Origin: Nocardioides caeni
GTDB lineage: Bacteria; Actinomycetota; Actinomycetes; Propionibacteriales; Nocardioidaceae
Direction of reading: 5' to 3'
Assembly: GCF_004912195.1 (NCBI RefSeq)
Contig: NZ_STGW01000001.1
Span: 687,851 to 751,850 of the forward strand
DNA: 64,000 nt
A program made the translations under genes and the position numbers. The notes under the pieces were generated by a model. That model saw only the letters and a list, made by a program, of their open reading frames with translations, was not told the DNA's origin and made no database searches. Positions 36,948-45,794 of the stretch are shown here, in pieces; position 1 is the first letter of the stretch, and the number at the start of each line of letters is the position of its first letter.

Positions 36948-38095
36948 CCCCCGCTGTCCCCGAGGTGGCGCTCGGCCGCCTGCCGTACGTCGACGGCCTG
37001 CTCACCGCTCAGCAGGTCGCCGACACGGCGGCGGCCATCGCGGCCATGCAGGAGCCGTGGGGTGCCGTGCCGTGGACCACCGGCGAGCACGTCGACATCT
37101 GGAACCACGTGGAGGCGGCGATGGCCATGCTGGTCGGTGGCCAGGTGGAGGCCGCCGAGCGCGCCTACGCCTGGATCCCGACCATGCAGCGCGCGGACGG
37201 CTCGTGGCCGATGAAGATCGTGAACGGCGTCGCCGACGACGAGCGCGGTGAGGTCAACATGTCGGCGTACTTCGCCGTGGGGCTGTGGCACCACTGGCTG
37301 GTGCGACGCGACATCCGCTTCATCGAGCGCTACTGGCCCTCGGTCCGTGCCGGACTCGACTTCGTGGTGTCGCTGCAGGAGCCGTTCGGCGGCATCCGCT
37401 GGACGCCGGTCGACGACTTCTGCCTGCTCACCGGGAACTCGAGCATCTACCACTCGCTGCGTGCCGGGGGCGCCCTCGCGGACCTCATGGACGACCCCCA
37501 GCCGGAGTGGGAGCTGGCCGGTGGGCGCCTGGGGCACGCCGTGCGGCACCACGCCGACCGCTTCGCCGACAAGTCGTCGTACTCGATGGACTGGTACTAC
37601 CCGGTCCTCGGCGGTCCGGTCCGCGGCGACGCCGCCCGCGAGCTGCTGGCACGCCGGTGGGACGACTTCGTCAAGCCCGGGCTCGGCATCCACTGCGTCG
37701 ACACCAACCCGTGGGTGACCGGCGCGGAGACCTGCGAGCTGGCGATGGCGCTCGACATCCTCGGTGACCCCGAGTCGAGTCGCCGCGCCCTGGCGCTGGT
37801 GACGGACATGCAGCACCTGCGCGAGGACGACGGCCGCTACTGGACCGGCTGGGTCTACGACGACCCCGCCCGCCCCGCGCCCGACGACGAGCCCCGCAAC
37901 GTGCACTGGCCCGACGAGCACACGACCTACACCGCGGCGGCCGTGATCCTCGCGGTCGACGCGCTGGGGGAGACCCACGGCCACGGCACGCCCGGCTCGG
38001 GGATCATGCGCGGCACCTCGCTGGCGCCGCACTTCGACGAGATCGCGCTCGAGTGCGACTGCCCGTCAGGCGAGCGGGTCGCCAGTCGCGCCTGA
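36944..38095 (+). CDS. (alpha/alpha)-barrel protein of the prenyltransferase/glycoside-hydrolase-like fold
   Basis: A 383-residue protein rich in helical hairpins: repeats such as IWNHVEAAMAMLVGGQVEAAERAYAWI, FIERYWPSVRAGLDFVVSLQ and ETCELAMALDILGD each look like an inner/outer helix pair of an alpha6/alpha6 barrel. Relatives are often labelled prenyltransferase, but the terpene DxDD or FPP motifs are not visible, and a glycan-acting fold is equally possible. Function unknown. It overlaps the methyltransferase stop (ATGA) and the opposing methyltransferase gene at its 3' end by 30 bases. Last gene of the cassette. Confidence 0.65.
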   Translation: MTPAVPEVALGRLPYVDGLLTAQQVADTAAAIAAMQEPWGAVPWTTGEHVDIWNHVEAAMAMLVGGQVEAAERAYAWIPTMQRADGSWPMKIVNGVADDERGEVNMSAYFAVGLWHHWLVRRDIRFIERYWPSVRAGLDFVVSLQEPFGGIRWTPVDDFCLLTGNSSIYHSLRAGGALADLMDDPQPEWELAGGRLGHAVRHHADRFADKSSYSMDWYYPVLGGPVRGDAARELLARRWDDFVKPGLGIHCVDTNPWVTGAETCELAMALDILGDPESSRRALALVTDMQHLREDDGRYWTGWVYDDPARPAPDDEPRNVHWPDEHTTYTAAAVILAVDALGETHGHGTPGSGIMRGTSLAPHFDEIALECDCPSGERVASRA

Positions 38096-38740
38096 CGTGC
38101 GCTCCAGCACACGCAGCGATCCGACGGCCTCGACCTCGGTGAACTGGCCACTGGCGAGTGCCGGCAGATAGATCTGCTCGTACGGCGGCCGCCCGCCGTC
38201 GGCAGGGTCGGCGAACACGTCGTGGATCGCGAGGTAGCCGCCGGGCTGCACCCAGCGCGGCCACGAGAGGAAGTCGTCGCGCGCCGGCTGCTCGCCGTGG
38301 CCACCGTCGATGAACAGCAGCGACAGGGGGGTGCGCCAGTGCGCGGCGACCGTCGTCGACTGCCCGACGACCGCGATCACGTGGTCCTCGAGACCGGCGC
38401 GGGCGATGTTCTTGCGGAACTGACCGAGGGTGTCCATGAGCCCGAACTCGGGGTCGACGACGCTGGCGTCGTGGTGCTCCCAGCCGGCCTGGTTCTCCTC
38501 CGAGCCGCGATGGTGGTCGACGGTGAAGACCACCGCGGGCGCGCCCGGCCCGCTCACCGCCCGAGCGGCCGCGCCGAGGTAGATCCCCGACTTGCCGCAG
38601 TAGGTGCCGACCTCGAGGGCCGGGCCGTGGGGGAGGCGCCGGTGAGCGACGGCGTGGAGCAGGGCGCCCTCGTCCTCGGGCATGAAGCCCTTGGTGGCGC
38701 GGGCGAGTTCCAGCAGGTCGGACGGCATGGTGTCGGGCAC
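38066..38740 (-). CDS. class I SAM-dependent methyltransferase (Methyltransf_24-like)
   Basis: A 224-residue methyltransferase. Motif I is ALEVGTYCGKSGIYLGAAAR at about residues 39-58 and DHHRGSEENQAGWEHHD follows as motif II region; LLFIDGGHGEQPARDDFLSW and GGYLAIHDVFADP complete the Rossmann core. This pattern fits O-methyltransferases acting on sugars or small molecules. GTG at 38740 lies six bases after a minus-strand -10 (TAGAGT), with no SD. It faces the fadE34-like gene across a KstR box, so the box could influence both genes. Confidence 0.8.
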   Translation of the reverse strand: MPDTMPSDLLELARATKGFMPEDEGALLHAVAHRRLPHGPALEVGTYCGKSGIYLGAAARAVSGPGAPAVVFTVDHHRGSEENQAGWEHHDASVVDPEFGLMDTLGQFRKNIARAGLEDHVIAVVGQSTTVAAHWRTPLSLLFIDGGHGEQPARDDFLSWPRWVQPGGYLAIHDVFADPADGGRPPYEQIYLPALASGQFTEVEAVGSLRVLERTSGATGDPLA

Positions 38741-38746
38741 GTCACC

Positions 38747-38752
38747 ACTCTA
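38747..38752 (-). promoter_or_regulatory. -10 element, leaderless promoter of the opposing methyltransferase
   Basis: TAGAGT on the minus strand, six bases (GGTGAC), then GTG at 38740. Confidence 0.5.
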
Positions 38753-38759
38753 GTAGAGT

Positions 38760-38775
38760 TAGAACGCGTTCTAGT
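38760..38775. promoter_or_regulatory. perfect KstR box, fadE34 promoter
   Basis: TAGAACGCGTTCTA (38760-38773) is a perfect 14-bp palindrome and a full match to the KstR consensus. TCTAGT (38770-38775) is the rightward -10; ATG 38791 follows after a short leader with AAGGAG. The clearest KstR site in the window. Confidence 0.88.
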
Positions 38776-38790
38776 TTTCAAGGAGTCCCG

Positions 38791-40833
38791 ATGTCCCTCG
38801 GTATCAGCGACGAGCAGGTCGAGCTCGGCGACACCCTGCGCAAGTGGGCCGCGAGCCTGGACCCCATCGCCGCCGCCCGCGCCGCCGAGGGGGACGCCGG
38901 TGCCGGCTTCGGCGACCTGTGGTCGGCCACCGAGGAGATGGGCATCGCCGCGATCGCGGCCCCGGAGTCCGCGGGCGGCGGTGGCGGGACCCTGCTCGAC
39001 CAGGCGATCGCGCTCGAGGCCGCCGCACACGAGCTGTTGCCGGGTGGGCTCCTCGGCGCCGCGATCGGCTCCGTCCTCACGGGACGTCCCGGTCGGTTCG
39101 GCGTGCAGGTGCGCACGGGGGGCGCCGTCTGGGACGGTGGTACGGCGACAGAGCACCTGCTGCTCGACGAGGGAGGCACGCTCCGGGCGAGCGCCGGGGT
39201 CGATCTGACGTCGCGGCACGCACGTCTGGTCGACGGCACGCCCGGCCGGACCGACGAGGCCCGGCGCCGGATCGCGATCACCCTCGCCGCCGCTGAGGCC
39301 GCGGGCGTGACCCGCTGGTGCCTGGAGACGGCGGTCGAGTATGCGGGCGTGCGCGAGCAGTTCGGCCGCAAGATCGGCTCCTTCCAGGCGATCAAGCACC
39401 TGTGCGCGGAGATGCTGGAGACCGCGGAGGCCGTCACTGCGGCCGCGTGGGACGCTGCGGCCTCCGCCCCTCCCGCCGGGGGTGGCGACGGTGGCGACGA
39501 GGAGCAGTGGGCCTTCGCGGTCGAGGTCGCCCGGGCGATCTGCTTCGACGGCGCCGTGGACGTCGCGAAGTCGTGCATCCAGGTGCTGGGCGGCATCGGC
39601 TTCACCTTCGAGCACGACGCCCACCTCTACCTGCGACGAGCGACCACGCTCCGCGCCCTGGTCGGTCCGGCCGACGAGGCGGCCGCCCGGCTGACCGCCG
39701 CCGCGGTGCAGGGCGTGCGCCGCCGGGTCGACGTCGACCTCGAGGGGCGCGACGAGGCGATCCGGCCCGAGATCCGGGCGACAGCGCAGCGGTTGGCGGC
39801 ACTGCCGGCAGCCGGGCAGCGTGCGCAGCTGGTGGAGTCCGGCTACCTCACGCCGCACTGGCCGGCGCCGTTCGGGCTGGGCGCCGACCCGACCACGCAG
39901 ATCGTCATCGACCAGGAGCTCGGCCGGGCGGGCGTCGTACGACCGGACCTGGTGATCGCCGGCTGGGCGGTCCCGACCATCCTGTCCCACGGCACGGACG
40001 CCCAGCGAGAGCGCTTCGTGCGGCCCTCGCTGATGGGCGAGCTCACCTGGTGCCAGCTCTTCTCCGAACCCGGCTCGGGCTCGGACCTCGCCTCCCTGCG
40101 CACGCGCGCCGTCCGCGTCGAGGGTGGCTGGTCGCTGAGCGGGCAGAAGGTGTGGACGTCGGTCGCCGAGCGCGCTGACTGGGGCATCTGCCTGGCCCGC
40201 ACGGACGCGGACGCGCCGCAGCACAAGGGCATCACCTACTTCCTCGTGGACATGAAGTCGTCCGGCATCGAGGTCCGGCCGTTGCGGGAGATCACCGGGG
40301 AGGCGCTCTTCAACGAGGTGTTCCTCGACGACGTCTTCGTGCCCGACGACTGCGTCGTCGCCGAGCCCGGCGACGGCTGGCGGCTGGCGCGCACCACGCT
40401 GGCCAACGAGCGGGTCGCGATGGCCAGCGCACGGCTGACCAAGAGCGTGGAGCGCGCCGTCGAGATCGCCTCGACCGGCGCGCTGGGACCCGTCGACGAG
40501 GCACGGGTCGGCCACCAGGTCGCCCTCGCCACCGTCTGCGGGTTGCTCGGTGTCCGCACGACCCTGCGGGCGCTGGGCGGGCGGGGGCCGGGGGCGGAGT
40601 CGAGCGTGGCCAAGCTGTTGGGCGTGCGCTCGCGTCAGGAGTCCTCGGAGCTCGTCGTGGAGCTGCAGGGCGACGCGCTGGCGCTGCTCGACGGGGTCGA
40701 CAAGACCACGGGCGAGGCGTTGGCCGCCGACGTGTGGGAGCAGTTCAACACCCGGTGCCTGTCGATCGCCGGCGGCACGACCCAGATCCTGCGCAACGTC
40801 GCGGGGGAGCGGATCCTGGGTCTACCCCGCTGA
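38791..40833 (+). CDS. fadE34: fused acyl-CoA dehydrogenase, FadE34-like (steroid side chain)
   Basis: A 680-residue protein made of two tandem acyl-CoA dehydrogenase halves, the architecture of FadE34/ChsE3 (Rv3573c), which oxidises the C24-oyl-CoA steroid side chain and is next to kstR in M. tuberculosis, as here. The N-terminal half (1-about 320) is degenerate, with TRWCLETAVEYAGVREQFGRKI and GGIGFTFEHD; the C-terminal half (about 335-680) has FSEPGSGSDLASLRTRAV, WTSVAERADWG and ends AGGTTQILRNVAGERILGLPR. ATG at 38791 has AAGGAG about 8 bases before it and follows a perfect KstR box. Ends overlapping the lipase by 12 bases, tail to tail. Confidence 0.85.
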   Translation: MSLGISDEQVELGDTLRKWAASLDPIAAARAAEGDAGAGFGDLWSATEEMGIAAIAAPESAGGGGGTLLDQAIALEAAAHELLPGGLLGAAIGSVLTGRPGRFGVQVRTGGAVWDGGTATEHLLLDEGGTLRASAGVDLTSRHARLVDGTPGRTDEARRRIAITLAAAEAAGVTRWCLETAVEYAGVREQFGRKIGSFQAIKHLCAEMLETAEAVTAAAWDAAASAPPAGGGDGGDEEQWAFAVEVARAICFDGAVDVAKSCIQVLGGIGFTFEHDAHLYLRRATTLRALVGPADEAAARLTAAAVQGVRRRVDVDLEGRDEAIRPEIRATAQRLAALPAAGQRAQLVESGYLTPHWPAPFGLGADPTTQIVIDQELGRAGVVRPDLVIAGWAVPTILSHGTDAQRERFVRPSLMGELTWCQLFSEPGSGSDLASLRTRAVRVEGGWSLSGQKVWTSVAERADWGICLARTDADAPQHKGITYFLVDMKSSGIEVRPLREITGEALFNEVFLDDVFVPDDCVVAEPGDGWRLARTTLANERVAMASARLTKSVERAVEIASTGALGPVDEARVGHQVALATVCGLLGVRTTLRALGGRGPGAESSVAKLLGVRSRQESSELVVELQGDALALLDGVDKTTGEALAADVWEQFNTRCLSIAGGTTQILRNVAGERILGLPR

Positions 40834-42087
40834 GTGCTCGGCGGGCGCGGCCGCGCGCTCCCGCCGCCAGCCGTTCCAGTGCCAGTGCAGGAAGCGGTCG
40901 GTGGCGCGGACCAGGTGCTGCGACCTGATCGACGGGAAGATGTCGAAGGCGTGCTGGGCGCCGGGAAGCTCGGCGTAGGTGACCGACCTCTTCGAGGTCG
41001 TGCGCAGCGCCTCGACGAACGCCCGGGCCTGCCCCACGTCCACGAGGGTGTCGCGGGCGCCGTGCACGACGAACATGTCGGGGGCGTCGGCGGTGACTCG
41101 CAGCAGGGGACTGGCGTCCTCGAAGGTGGTCAGGTCTGCGCCCGGGTCCTTGCCGAAGACCCAGGGCGCCAGGAAAGTGTCGCGCAGGAGCCGTGCCGAT
41201 CGCAGGCCGCTCGCTGCCGCGAGGTCGTAGACGCCGTAGTAGGGCGCCGCGGCCTGCACCGTGGTGTCGGCGTCCTCGAAGCCCGGCTGGAACTCCGGAG
41301 CGTTCGGGGTGACCGCGGCCAGCGCCGTGAGGTGTCCGCCGGCCGACTGTCCGGTGATCGCGATGTAGTCGGGGTCGCCGCCGTAGGCCGCGATGTTGTC
41401 CTTCACCCAGGCGATCGCCGCCTTCACGTCGACGATCTGGGCGGGCCACTTGTGGCGGGGAGCGAGTCGGTAGTTGATCGCGACGCAGACCCAGCCCTTG
41501 GCGGCGAGGTGCTGCATCAGCGGCAGCCCCTGCTGCTCCTTCTTGCCAATGGTCCACCCGCCACCGTGCACCTGCAGCAGCACGGGTGCGCCGGAGGGCG
41601 GGGTCACCTCGGAGGTGTAGACGTCGAGCGTCCCGCGCGCGCCGTAGGGCGCGAAGGGGATGTTGCCGGTGACCTCGACACCGGCCTTGCGGGCGGCTCG
41701 TCGGAAGGCGAACGGGTTGGCGATGCGGCGCCAGGGGGTCGCCAGCTCTGCCGGAGTGGGCTTGGCGTCGAGCTGGTCGAGGTAGTCCACACCGAGCCCC
41801 TCGACCAGGGCGTCCTCTGCGTCGGACACGGCCTGTCGGCTCTGCCGGACCAGGTAGGCGAGCCCGGCCGTGGACAGCCCCGCGAGAGCGAGGCCCCGGA
41901 CGTCGCGGCGCGAGCCGGTCGCATGCGCGGCGGCGTCGGCGACGGTGAGGCCGAGCACCTGCGGCGCGAGCTCACCGGTGAGCCAGCCGGCGAAGAAGGC
42001 CGGGATGCCGGTGCGATAGCCCGGCAGTGGACGGATGGCGTTGGCGGTCAGCGCTGCGGTGACGACCTGGCGCCGTACGAAACCCAT
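40822..42087 (-). CDS. alpha/beta hydrolase, HSL/Lip-type esterase
   Basis: A 421-residue esterase/lipase of the hormone-sensitive lipase family. HGGG oxyanion motif at residues 174-177, nucleophile Ser248 in GQSAG, aspartate in HGARDTLVDV and histidine in PGAQHAFD. The first 120 residues form an unusual N-terminal extension with hydrophobic stretches (IPAFFAGWLTGELAPQVLGL) that may anchor it. Likely hydrolyses ester bonds of lipids or steryl esters (inference from context). ATG at 42087; divergent from the WS/DGAT gene across a 93-bp gap that holds a degenerate KstR-like box. Confidence 0.82.
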   Translation of the reverse strand: MGFVRRQVVTAALTANAIRPLPGYRTGIPAFFAGWLTGELAPQVLGLTVADAAAHATGSRRDVRGLALAGLSTAGLAYLVRQSRQAVSDAEDALVEGLGVDYLDQLDAKPTPAELATPWRRIANPFAFRRAARKAGVEVTGNIPFAPYGARGTLDVYTSEVTPPSGAPVLLQVHGGGWTIGKKEQQGLPLMQHLAAKGWVCVAINYRLAPRHKWPAQIVDVKAAIAWVKDNIAAYGGDPDYIAITGQSAGGHLTALAAVTPNAPEFQPGFEDADTTVQAAAPYYGVYDLAAASGLRSARLLRDTFLAPWVFGKDPGADLTTFEDASPLLRVTADAPDMFVVHGARDTLVDVGQARAFVEALRTTSKRSVTYAELPGAQHAFDIFPSIRSQHLVRATDRFLHWHWNGWRRERAAAPAEHSAG

Positions 42088-42118
42088 GACCCGAGGATAT
42101 CGGGGTCGTTGGGTGGAC

Positions 42119-42132
42119 TGGTACCTGTTCTA
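42119..42132. promoter_or_regulatory. degenerate KstR-like box between lipase and WS/DGAT
   Basis: On the minus strand TAGAACAGGTACCA matches the KstR pattern except that GTT is GTA. It lies between two divergent genes. Weak candidate. Confidence 0.35.
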
Positions 42133-42180
42133 CCTCCCGGGTCTATCGTGGCCCAGGACGCGACGAGAGACGAGGGCGGT

Positions 42181-43596
42181 ATGGACCGGATGTCCGGGCT
42201 GGACGCGAGCTTCCTCTACCTGGAGACGCCCGCACAGCTGATGCACGTGTGCGCCGTGATGGTCCTCGACCCGTCGACGATGTCAACGCCCTACTCGTTC
42301 GCGACCGTGCAGGCCGGGATCGACGACAGGGTCCGGGAGATGCCCACCTTCACCAGGAAGGTCCGTCGCGTCCCCCTCGGCCTGGACCACCCGGTGTGGG
42401 TGCGCGACACCAGCTTCGACATCGAGCGTCACGTCCACCGCCTGGCCCTCCCCACGCCCGGGGGGTACGGCGAGCTGATGGAGCTCTGCGCCCACCTGGC
42501 CTCGCTGCCGCTGGACCGGTCGCGACCGCTGTGGGAGATGTGGATCATCGAGGGCTACCGGCCGGACGGCCCGGACGGCGCGGAGCGGGTCGTCACCTTC
42601 ACCAAGATGCACCACGCGACCGTCGACGGCGTCTCGGGCGCCAACCTGCTCTCGCACCTGTGCTCCCTCGAGCCCGACGCGCCGCCGCTGGACCTGGGCG
42701 AGAAGCAGCCGCACCCTCGGGACCCGGGGCGCGGCGAGCTCCTCGGCCGGGCGGTCATCGGCACCGCGTCCCGTCCGCTGACGCTGGCCCGTGTGCTCAA
42801 GCCGTCCGCCCAGCTCGTCACCAAGACGGTCGGGCGCGCTCGCCAGGGCACCGCGATGGCCGCGCCCTTCTCGGCTCCGCGGACCTCCTTCAACGGCACC
42901 ATCACCAGCCACCGCGCGATCGGGATGGCCGACCTCGACCTCGACGAGATCCGGCGCGTCAAGAAGGCGACCGGCACGACCGTCAACGACGTCGTCCTCA
43001 CGGTGGCCGGTGGCGCCCTGCGCGCCTATCTCGCCGACCGCGACGAGCTCCCCGACTCGTCCCTCCTCGCCACGGTCCCCGTGAGCGTGCGGGACAGCTC
43101 CCGTCGTACGACCGGCGCCAACAAGGTCTCCGCGCTGTTCACCAAGCTGGGCACGGACATCGACGACCCGCTCGAGCGGCTGGCGATGATCGCCGAGCGC
43201 AACCGGCACGCGAAGGAGCACCACAACGCGATCAGTGCGGACTCGCTGCAGGACTGGGCGGAGTTCGCCGCACCGCGGACCTTCGGGCTCGCGGTGCGCA
43301 CCTACGCCAACCTGCGCCTGGCCGAGCGGCACCCGGTCGTGCACAACCTCGTCATCTCCAACGTCCCCGGCCCGCCGATCCCGCTCTTCTTCATGGGCGC
43401 GCGGATCGAGGCGCTCTGTCCGCTGGGACCGGTCTTCCACGGCGCGGGCCTCAACGTGACGGTCATGTCCAATGCCGGCAACATGCACGTCGGAGTGATC
43501 GCCTGTCGTGAGTCCATGCCCGACCCCGATGCCCTGGTGCGGCACTTCCCGGCAGAGCTGGCACGTCTCGGGAGCAGCGCCGAAGACCCGGCGTGA
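42181..43596 (+). CDS. wax ester synthase/diacylglycerol acyltransferase (WS/DGAT)
   Basis: A 471-residue acyltransferase that esterifies acyl-CoA to diacylglycerol or long-chain alcohol. The catalytic HHATVDG motif is at residues 144-150 (HHxxxDG). The opening MDRMSGLDASFLYLETP, the PLWEMWIIEG segment and the C-terminal DUF1298 region (NLVISNVPGPPIPLFFMGARI) are standard. ATG at 42181 follows GACGAGGGCGGT. Product is likely storage triacylglycerol or wax ester. Divergent from the lipase, a synthesis-hydrolysis pair. Confidence 0.92.
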   Translation: MDRMSGLDASFLYLETPAQLMHVCAVMVLDPSTMSTPYSFATVQAGIDDRVREMPTFTRKVRRVPLGLDHPVWVRDTSFDIERHVHRLALPTPGGYGELMELCAHLASLPLDRSRPLWEMWIIEGYRPDGPDGAERVVTFTKMHHATVDGVSGANLLSHLCSLEPDAPPLDLGEKQPHPRDPGRGELLGRAVIGTASRPLTLARVLKPSAQLVTKTVGRARQGTAMAAPFSAPRTSFNGTITSHRAIGMADLDLDEIRRVKKATGTTVNDVVLTVAGGALRAYLADRDELPDSSLLATVPVSVRDSSRRTTGANKVSALFTKLGTDIDDPLERLAMIAERNRHAKEHHNAISADSLQDWAEFAAPRTFGLAVRTYANLRLAERHPVVHNLVISNVPGPPIPLFFMGARIEALCPLGPVFHGAGLNVTVMSNAGNMHVGVIACRESMPDPDALVRHFPAELARLGSSAEDPA

Positions 43597-43725
43597 GGCG
43601 GGGCTGACGCCGGTCTGGGGTGTTTTGCGTCCTTGCGGATCCGCTTCCGGCGTGACCGACACGGTCCGCGGTCGCGGCAGTGTCGGGCCTGACGTTGTCG
43701 CCAACCGATCGAGGACCCCAACGCC

Positions 43726-44802
43726 ATGATCTTCCGCACCTTCGGGTGGTCTTTCCTCTTCACCGCGCTGGGCGTCGCCGGTGCCCTCTGGTACGGCGGC
43801 ACCGAAGGGATCGTGCTCGCGCTGATCCTCATCGTGCTCGAGATCTCGTTGTCCTTCGACAACGCGGTCGTCAACGCCAAGGTGCTCGAGAGGATGTCCG
43901 ACTTCTGGCAGAAGATCTTCCTGACCGTCGGCATCCTCATCGCCGTCTTCGGCATGCGGCTGGTCTTCCCGTTCGTGGTCGTCGCGCTGGCGGCGAGCCT
44001 CTCCCCGGTGGAGGTCATCGACCTCGCGCTGGAGAAGGGTGACCCGGACACGCCGGGCACCTACGGCTACTACCTGGCCGACGCGCACCACACGATCGCG
44101 GCCTTCGGTGGCATGTTCCTGCTGATGATCTTCCTGAACTTCCTCTTCGAGGAGAAGGACATCACCTGGCTGTCGTGGATCGAGAAGCCGCTCGAGAAGG
44201 CCGGCAAGATCGACGCGCTCTCGATCATCGTCGCCGTCGCCACCCTGTTCATCGCCGCGAAGACCCTCGGGAGCGAGCACGAGGCGTCCGTCCTGACCGC
44301 TGGTCTCGCCGGCCTGCTCACCTACCTCGTCGTCAATGGCCTGGCCGAGGCCTTCGGGCCCGACGAGGAGGAGCTCGAGCACCTCGGTGAGGACGCCAGT
44401 GGCAACGTGATGAAGGTCGTCGGCAAGGCCGCGTTCTTCCTCTTCCTCTACCTCGAGGTCCTCGACGCCAGCTTCAGCTTCGACGGCGTCATCGGCGCCT
44501 TCGCGGTCACGACCGACCCGATCATCATCGCCATCGGTCTCGGCGTCGGTGCGTTCTACGTCCGGTCGATCACGATCTACCTGGTCCACCAGGGCACGCT
44601 GTCGGACTACCGCTACCTCGACCACGGCGCCCACTGGGCCATCGGCGCTCTGGCCGCGCTGCTGATCGTCTCGATCGGCTACCACGTGCCGGAGGTCATC
44701 ACCGGTCTCATCGGCGTGGCCTTCATCGGCGCCGCGTTCTTCATGAGCATCCGGGCCAACAAGCGCGAGGCCGCCGAGTCGGTCAAGGAACTCGCCGGCT
44801 GA
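43726..44802 (+). CDS. DUF475 family membrane protein (TerC-like)
   Basis: A 358-residue integral membrane protein with about eight or nine helices. FDNAVVNAKVLERM near residues 45-58 and the matching FSFDGVIGAF near 245-254 are the repeated Asp motifs of the TerC/DUF475 superfamily, thought to handle metal ions. In other actinobacteria DUF475 genes often lie with TerD genes; here the TerD genes are 12 kb away. A 129-bp gap precedes it; GAGGACC lies upstream of ATG 43726. Its 3' end overlaps the hydrolase gene by 20 bases. Exact role unknown. Confidence 0.85.
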   Translation: MIFRTFGWSFLFTALGVAGALWYGGTEGIVLALILIVLEISLSFDNAVVNAKVLERMSDFWQKIFLTVGILIAVFGMRLVFPFVVVALAASLSPVEVIDLALEKGDPDTPGTYGYYLADAHHTIAAFGGMFLLMIFLNFLFEEKDITWLSWIEKPLEKAGKIDALSIIVAVATLFIAAKTLGSEHEASVLTAGLAGLLTYLVVNGLAEAFGPDEEELEHLGEDASGNVMKVVGKAAFFLFLYLEVLDASFSFDGVIGAFAVTTDPIIIAIGLGVGAFYVRSITIYLVHQGTLSDYRYLDHGAHWAIGALAALLIVSIGYHVPEVITGLIGVAFIGAAFFMSIRANKREAAESVKELAG

Positions 44803-45736
44803 CCCGCGGAGGACCGCCAGGCTGGGCGTCGCGTGGCCGGGTGAAGTCCCGGCCACGCGCGTTGACGGTGGCCGCCGCCTCCACGAAGCGGGGGACGAAG
44901 CGCTCGGAGCGCAGCACCGATCCGGCGTGCCCGTCGTCGACCTCGTGGATGGTCGCGCCGGGGATGGCGCGGGCCAGGGCGATCTGCCGGGCCGTCGGGA
45001 TGACCCGGTCGCGCATCATGACCACCACGGCGGTCGGGACGTCGATGTCGGGCAACCACGGCCGGGAATGGTGCCGCCCGAGCGCGGCGAGGGCCTGACC
45101 GACTGCCCACGGGCTCGTCGACCGGAACTCCTTGAGGGCCCACTCGTGCATGTCGACGGGCACGAACCCGTCCTTCGCTGCCGTGGCGCGGACTCCGGCC
45201 TCGGCGGACCGCGCACTGGACATCCCGCGCAGGGCGAGCATGGTGGCGCTCGTGCCGAGGAAGAACGCCCGCTCGACGGGATTCATCTGGAACCGGTCGG
45301 TGGTGGCTCCCAGGACGAGCCCGGTGACCTGGTCCGGGTGTTGGCGCCACATCCGCTGGGCGACGATCGAGCCCATGGAGTAGCCGCCCATGATGGCCTG
45401 GTCGATCCCGAGCACGTCGAGCAGTGCCGCGACGTCGTCGGCGCAGTCGACGAGCGAGAACTCGTCGCTCTTGATGCCCTGTCCGTGCCAGCGCAGGTCG
45501 AGGGTGACGACGCGGAACCGCCGGGCGAGGGGGTGGATGCAGGGAAACCAGCACAGCAGCCCGGTCGTGCCGAGTGCGTGCAGCAACACGATCGTGGGGG
45601 ACTTCGGGTCGGGGCCCGGCGTGTCGGTGACGTACGTCGCCCCGCTCCGCCCCGGCAGCTCGACCATGCGTCCCGCGGGGATCGACGTCCACGGCACGTA
45701 GACCCGGTTCCGCGCGAGGTCGAGGGGCGAGGCCAT
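44783..45736 (-). CDS. alpha/beta hydrolase
   Basis: A 317-residue alpha/beta hydrolase of the meta-cleavage/epoxide-like group. Nucleophile Ser120 in GGYSMGS, the HGQGIKSDE region near 84-92 following the oxyanion HALG at 53-56, aspartate in MMRDRVIP, and histidine in DDGHAGS. No strong substrate clue. ATG at 45736 was chosen over an upstream in-frame Met at 45787 because a -10 sequence and a KstR box end just before it and the N-terminus MASPLDLARN is a plausible beginning. Probable steroid-regulon member from the KstR box; HsaD-like function is not claimed. Confidence 0.75.
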   Translation of the reverse strand: MASPLDLARNRVYVPWTSIPAGRMVELPGRSGATYVTDTPGPDPKSPTIVLLHALGTTGLLCWFPCIHPLARRFRVVTLDLRWHGQGIKSDEFSLVDCADDVAALLDVLGIDQAIMGGYSMGSIVAQRMWRQHPDQVTGLVLGATTDRFQMNPVERAFFLGTSATMLALRGMSSARSAEAGVRATAAKDGFVPVDMHEWALKEFRSTSPWAVGQALAALGRHHSRPWLPDIDVPTAVVVMMRDRVIPTARQIALARAIPGATIHEVDDGHAGSVLRSERFVPRFVEAAATVNARGRDFTRPRDAQPGGPPRVSRRVP

Positions 45737-45743
45737 GGCCCGG

Positions 45744-45761
45744 AGACTAGAACACGTTGCA
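45744..45761 (-). promoter_or_regulatory. KstR box and -10 of the alpha/beta hydrolase gene
   Basis: TAGAACACGTTGCA (45748-45761 on the plus strand) is a full-pattern KstR box. On the minus strand TAGTCT (45749 to 45744) is a -10, with seven bases to the ATG at 45736, so the mRNA would be leaderless. Confidence 0.72.
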
Positions 45762-45794
45762 GGTCGCGCGTGGGACACGCCCTGCATTTCGAAC

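Noticed and set aside
38554-40515. 653-residue minus-strand open frame
   Set aside because: Antisense to the fadE34-like gene; the sequence is shadow composition.
42283-44856. 857-residue minus-strand open frame
   Set aside because: Antisense to WS/DGAT and DUF475; composition is shadow-like and no motif is seen.
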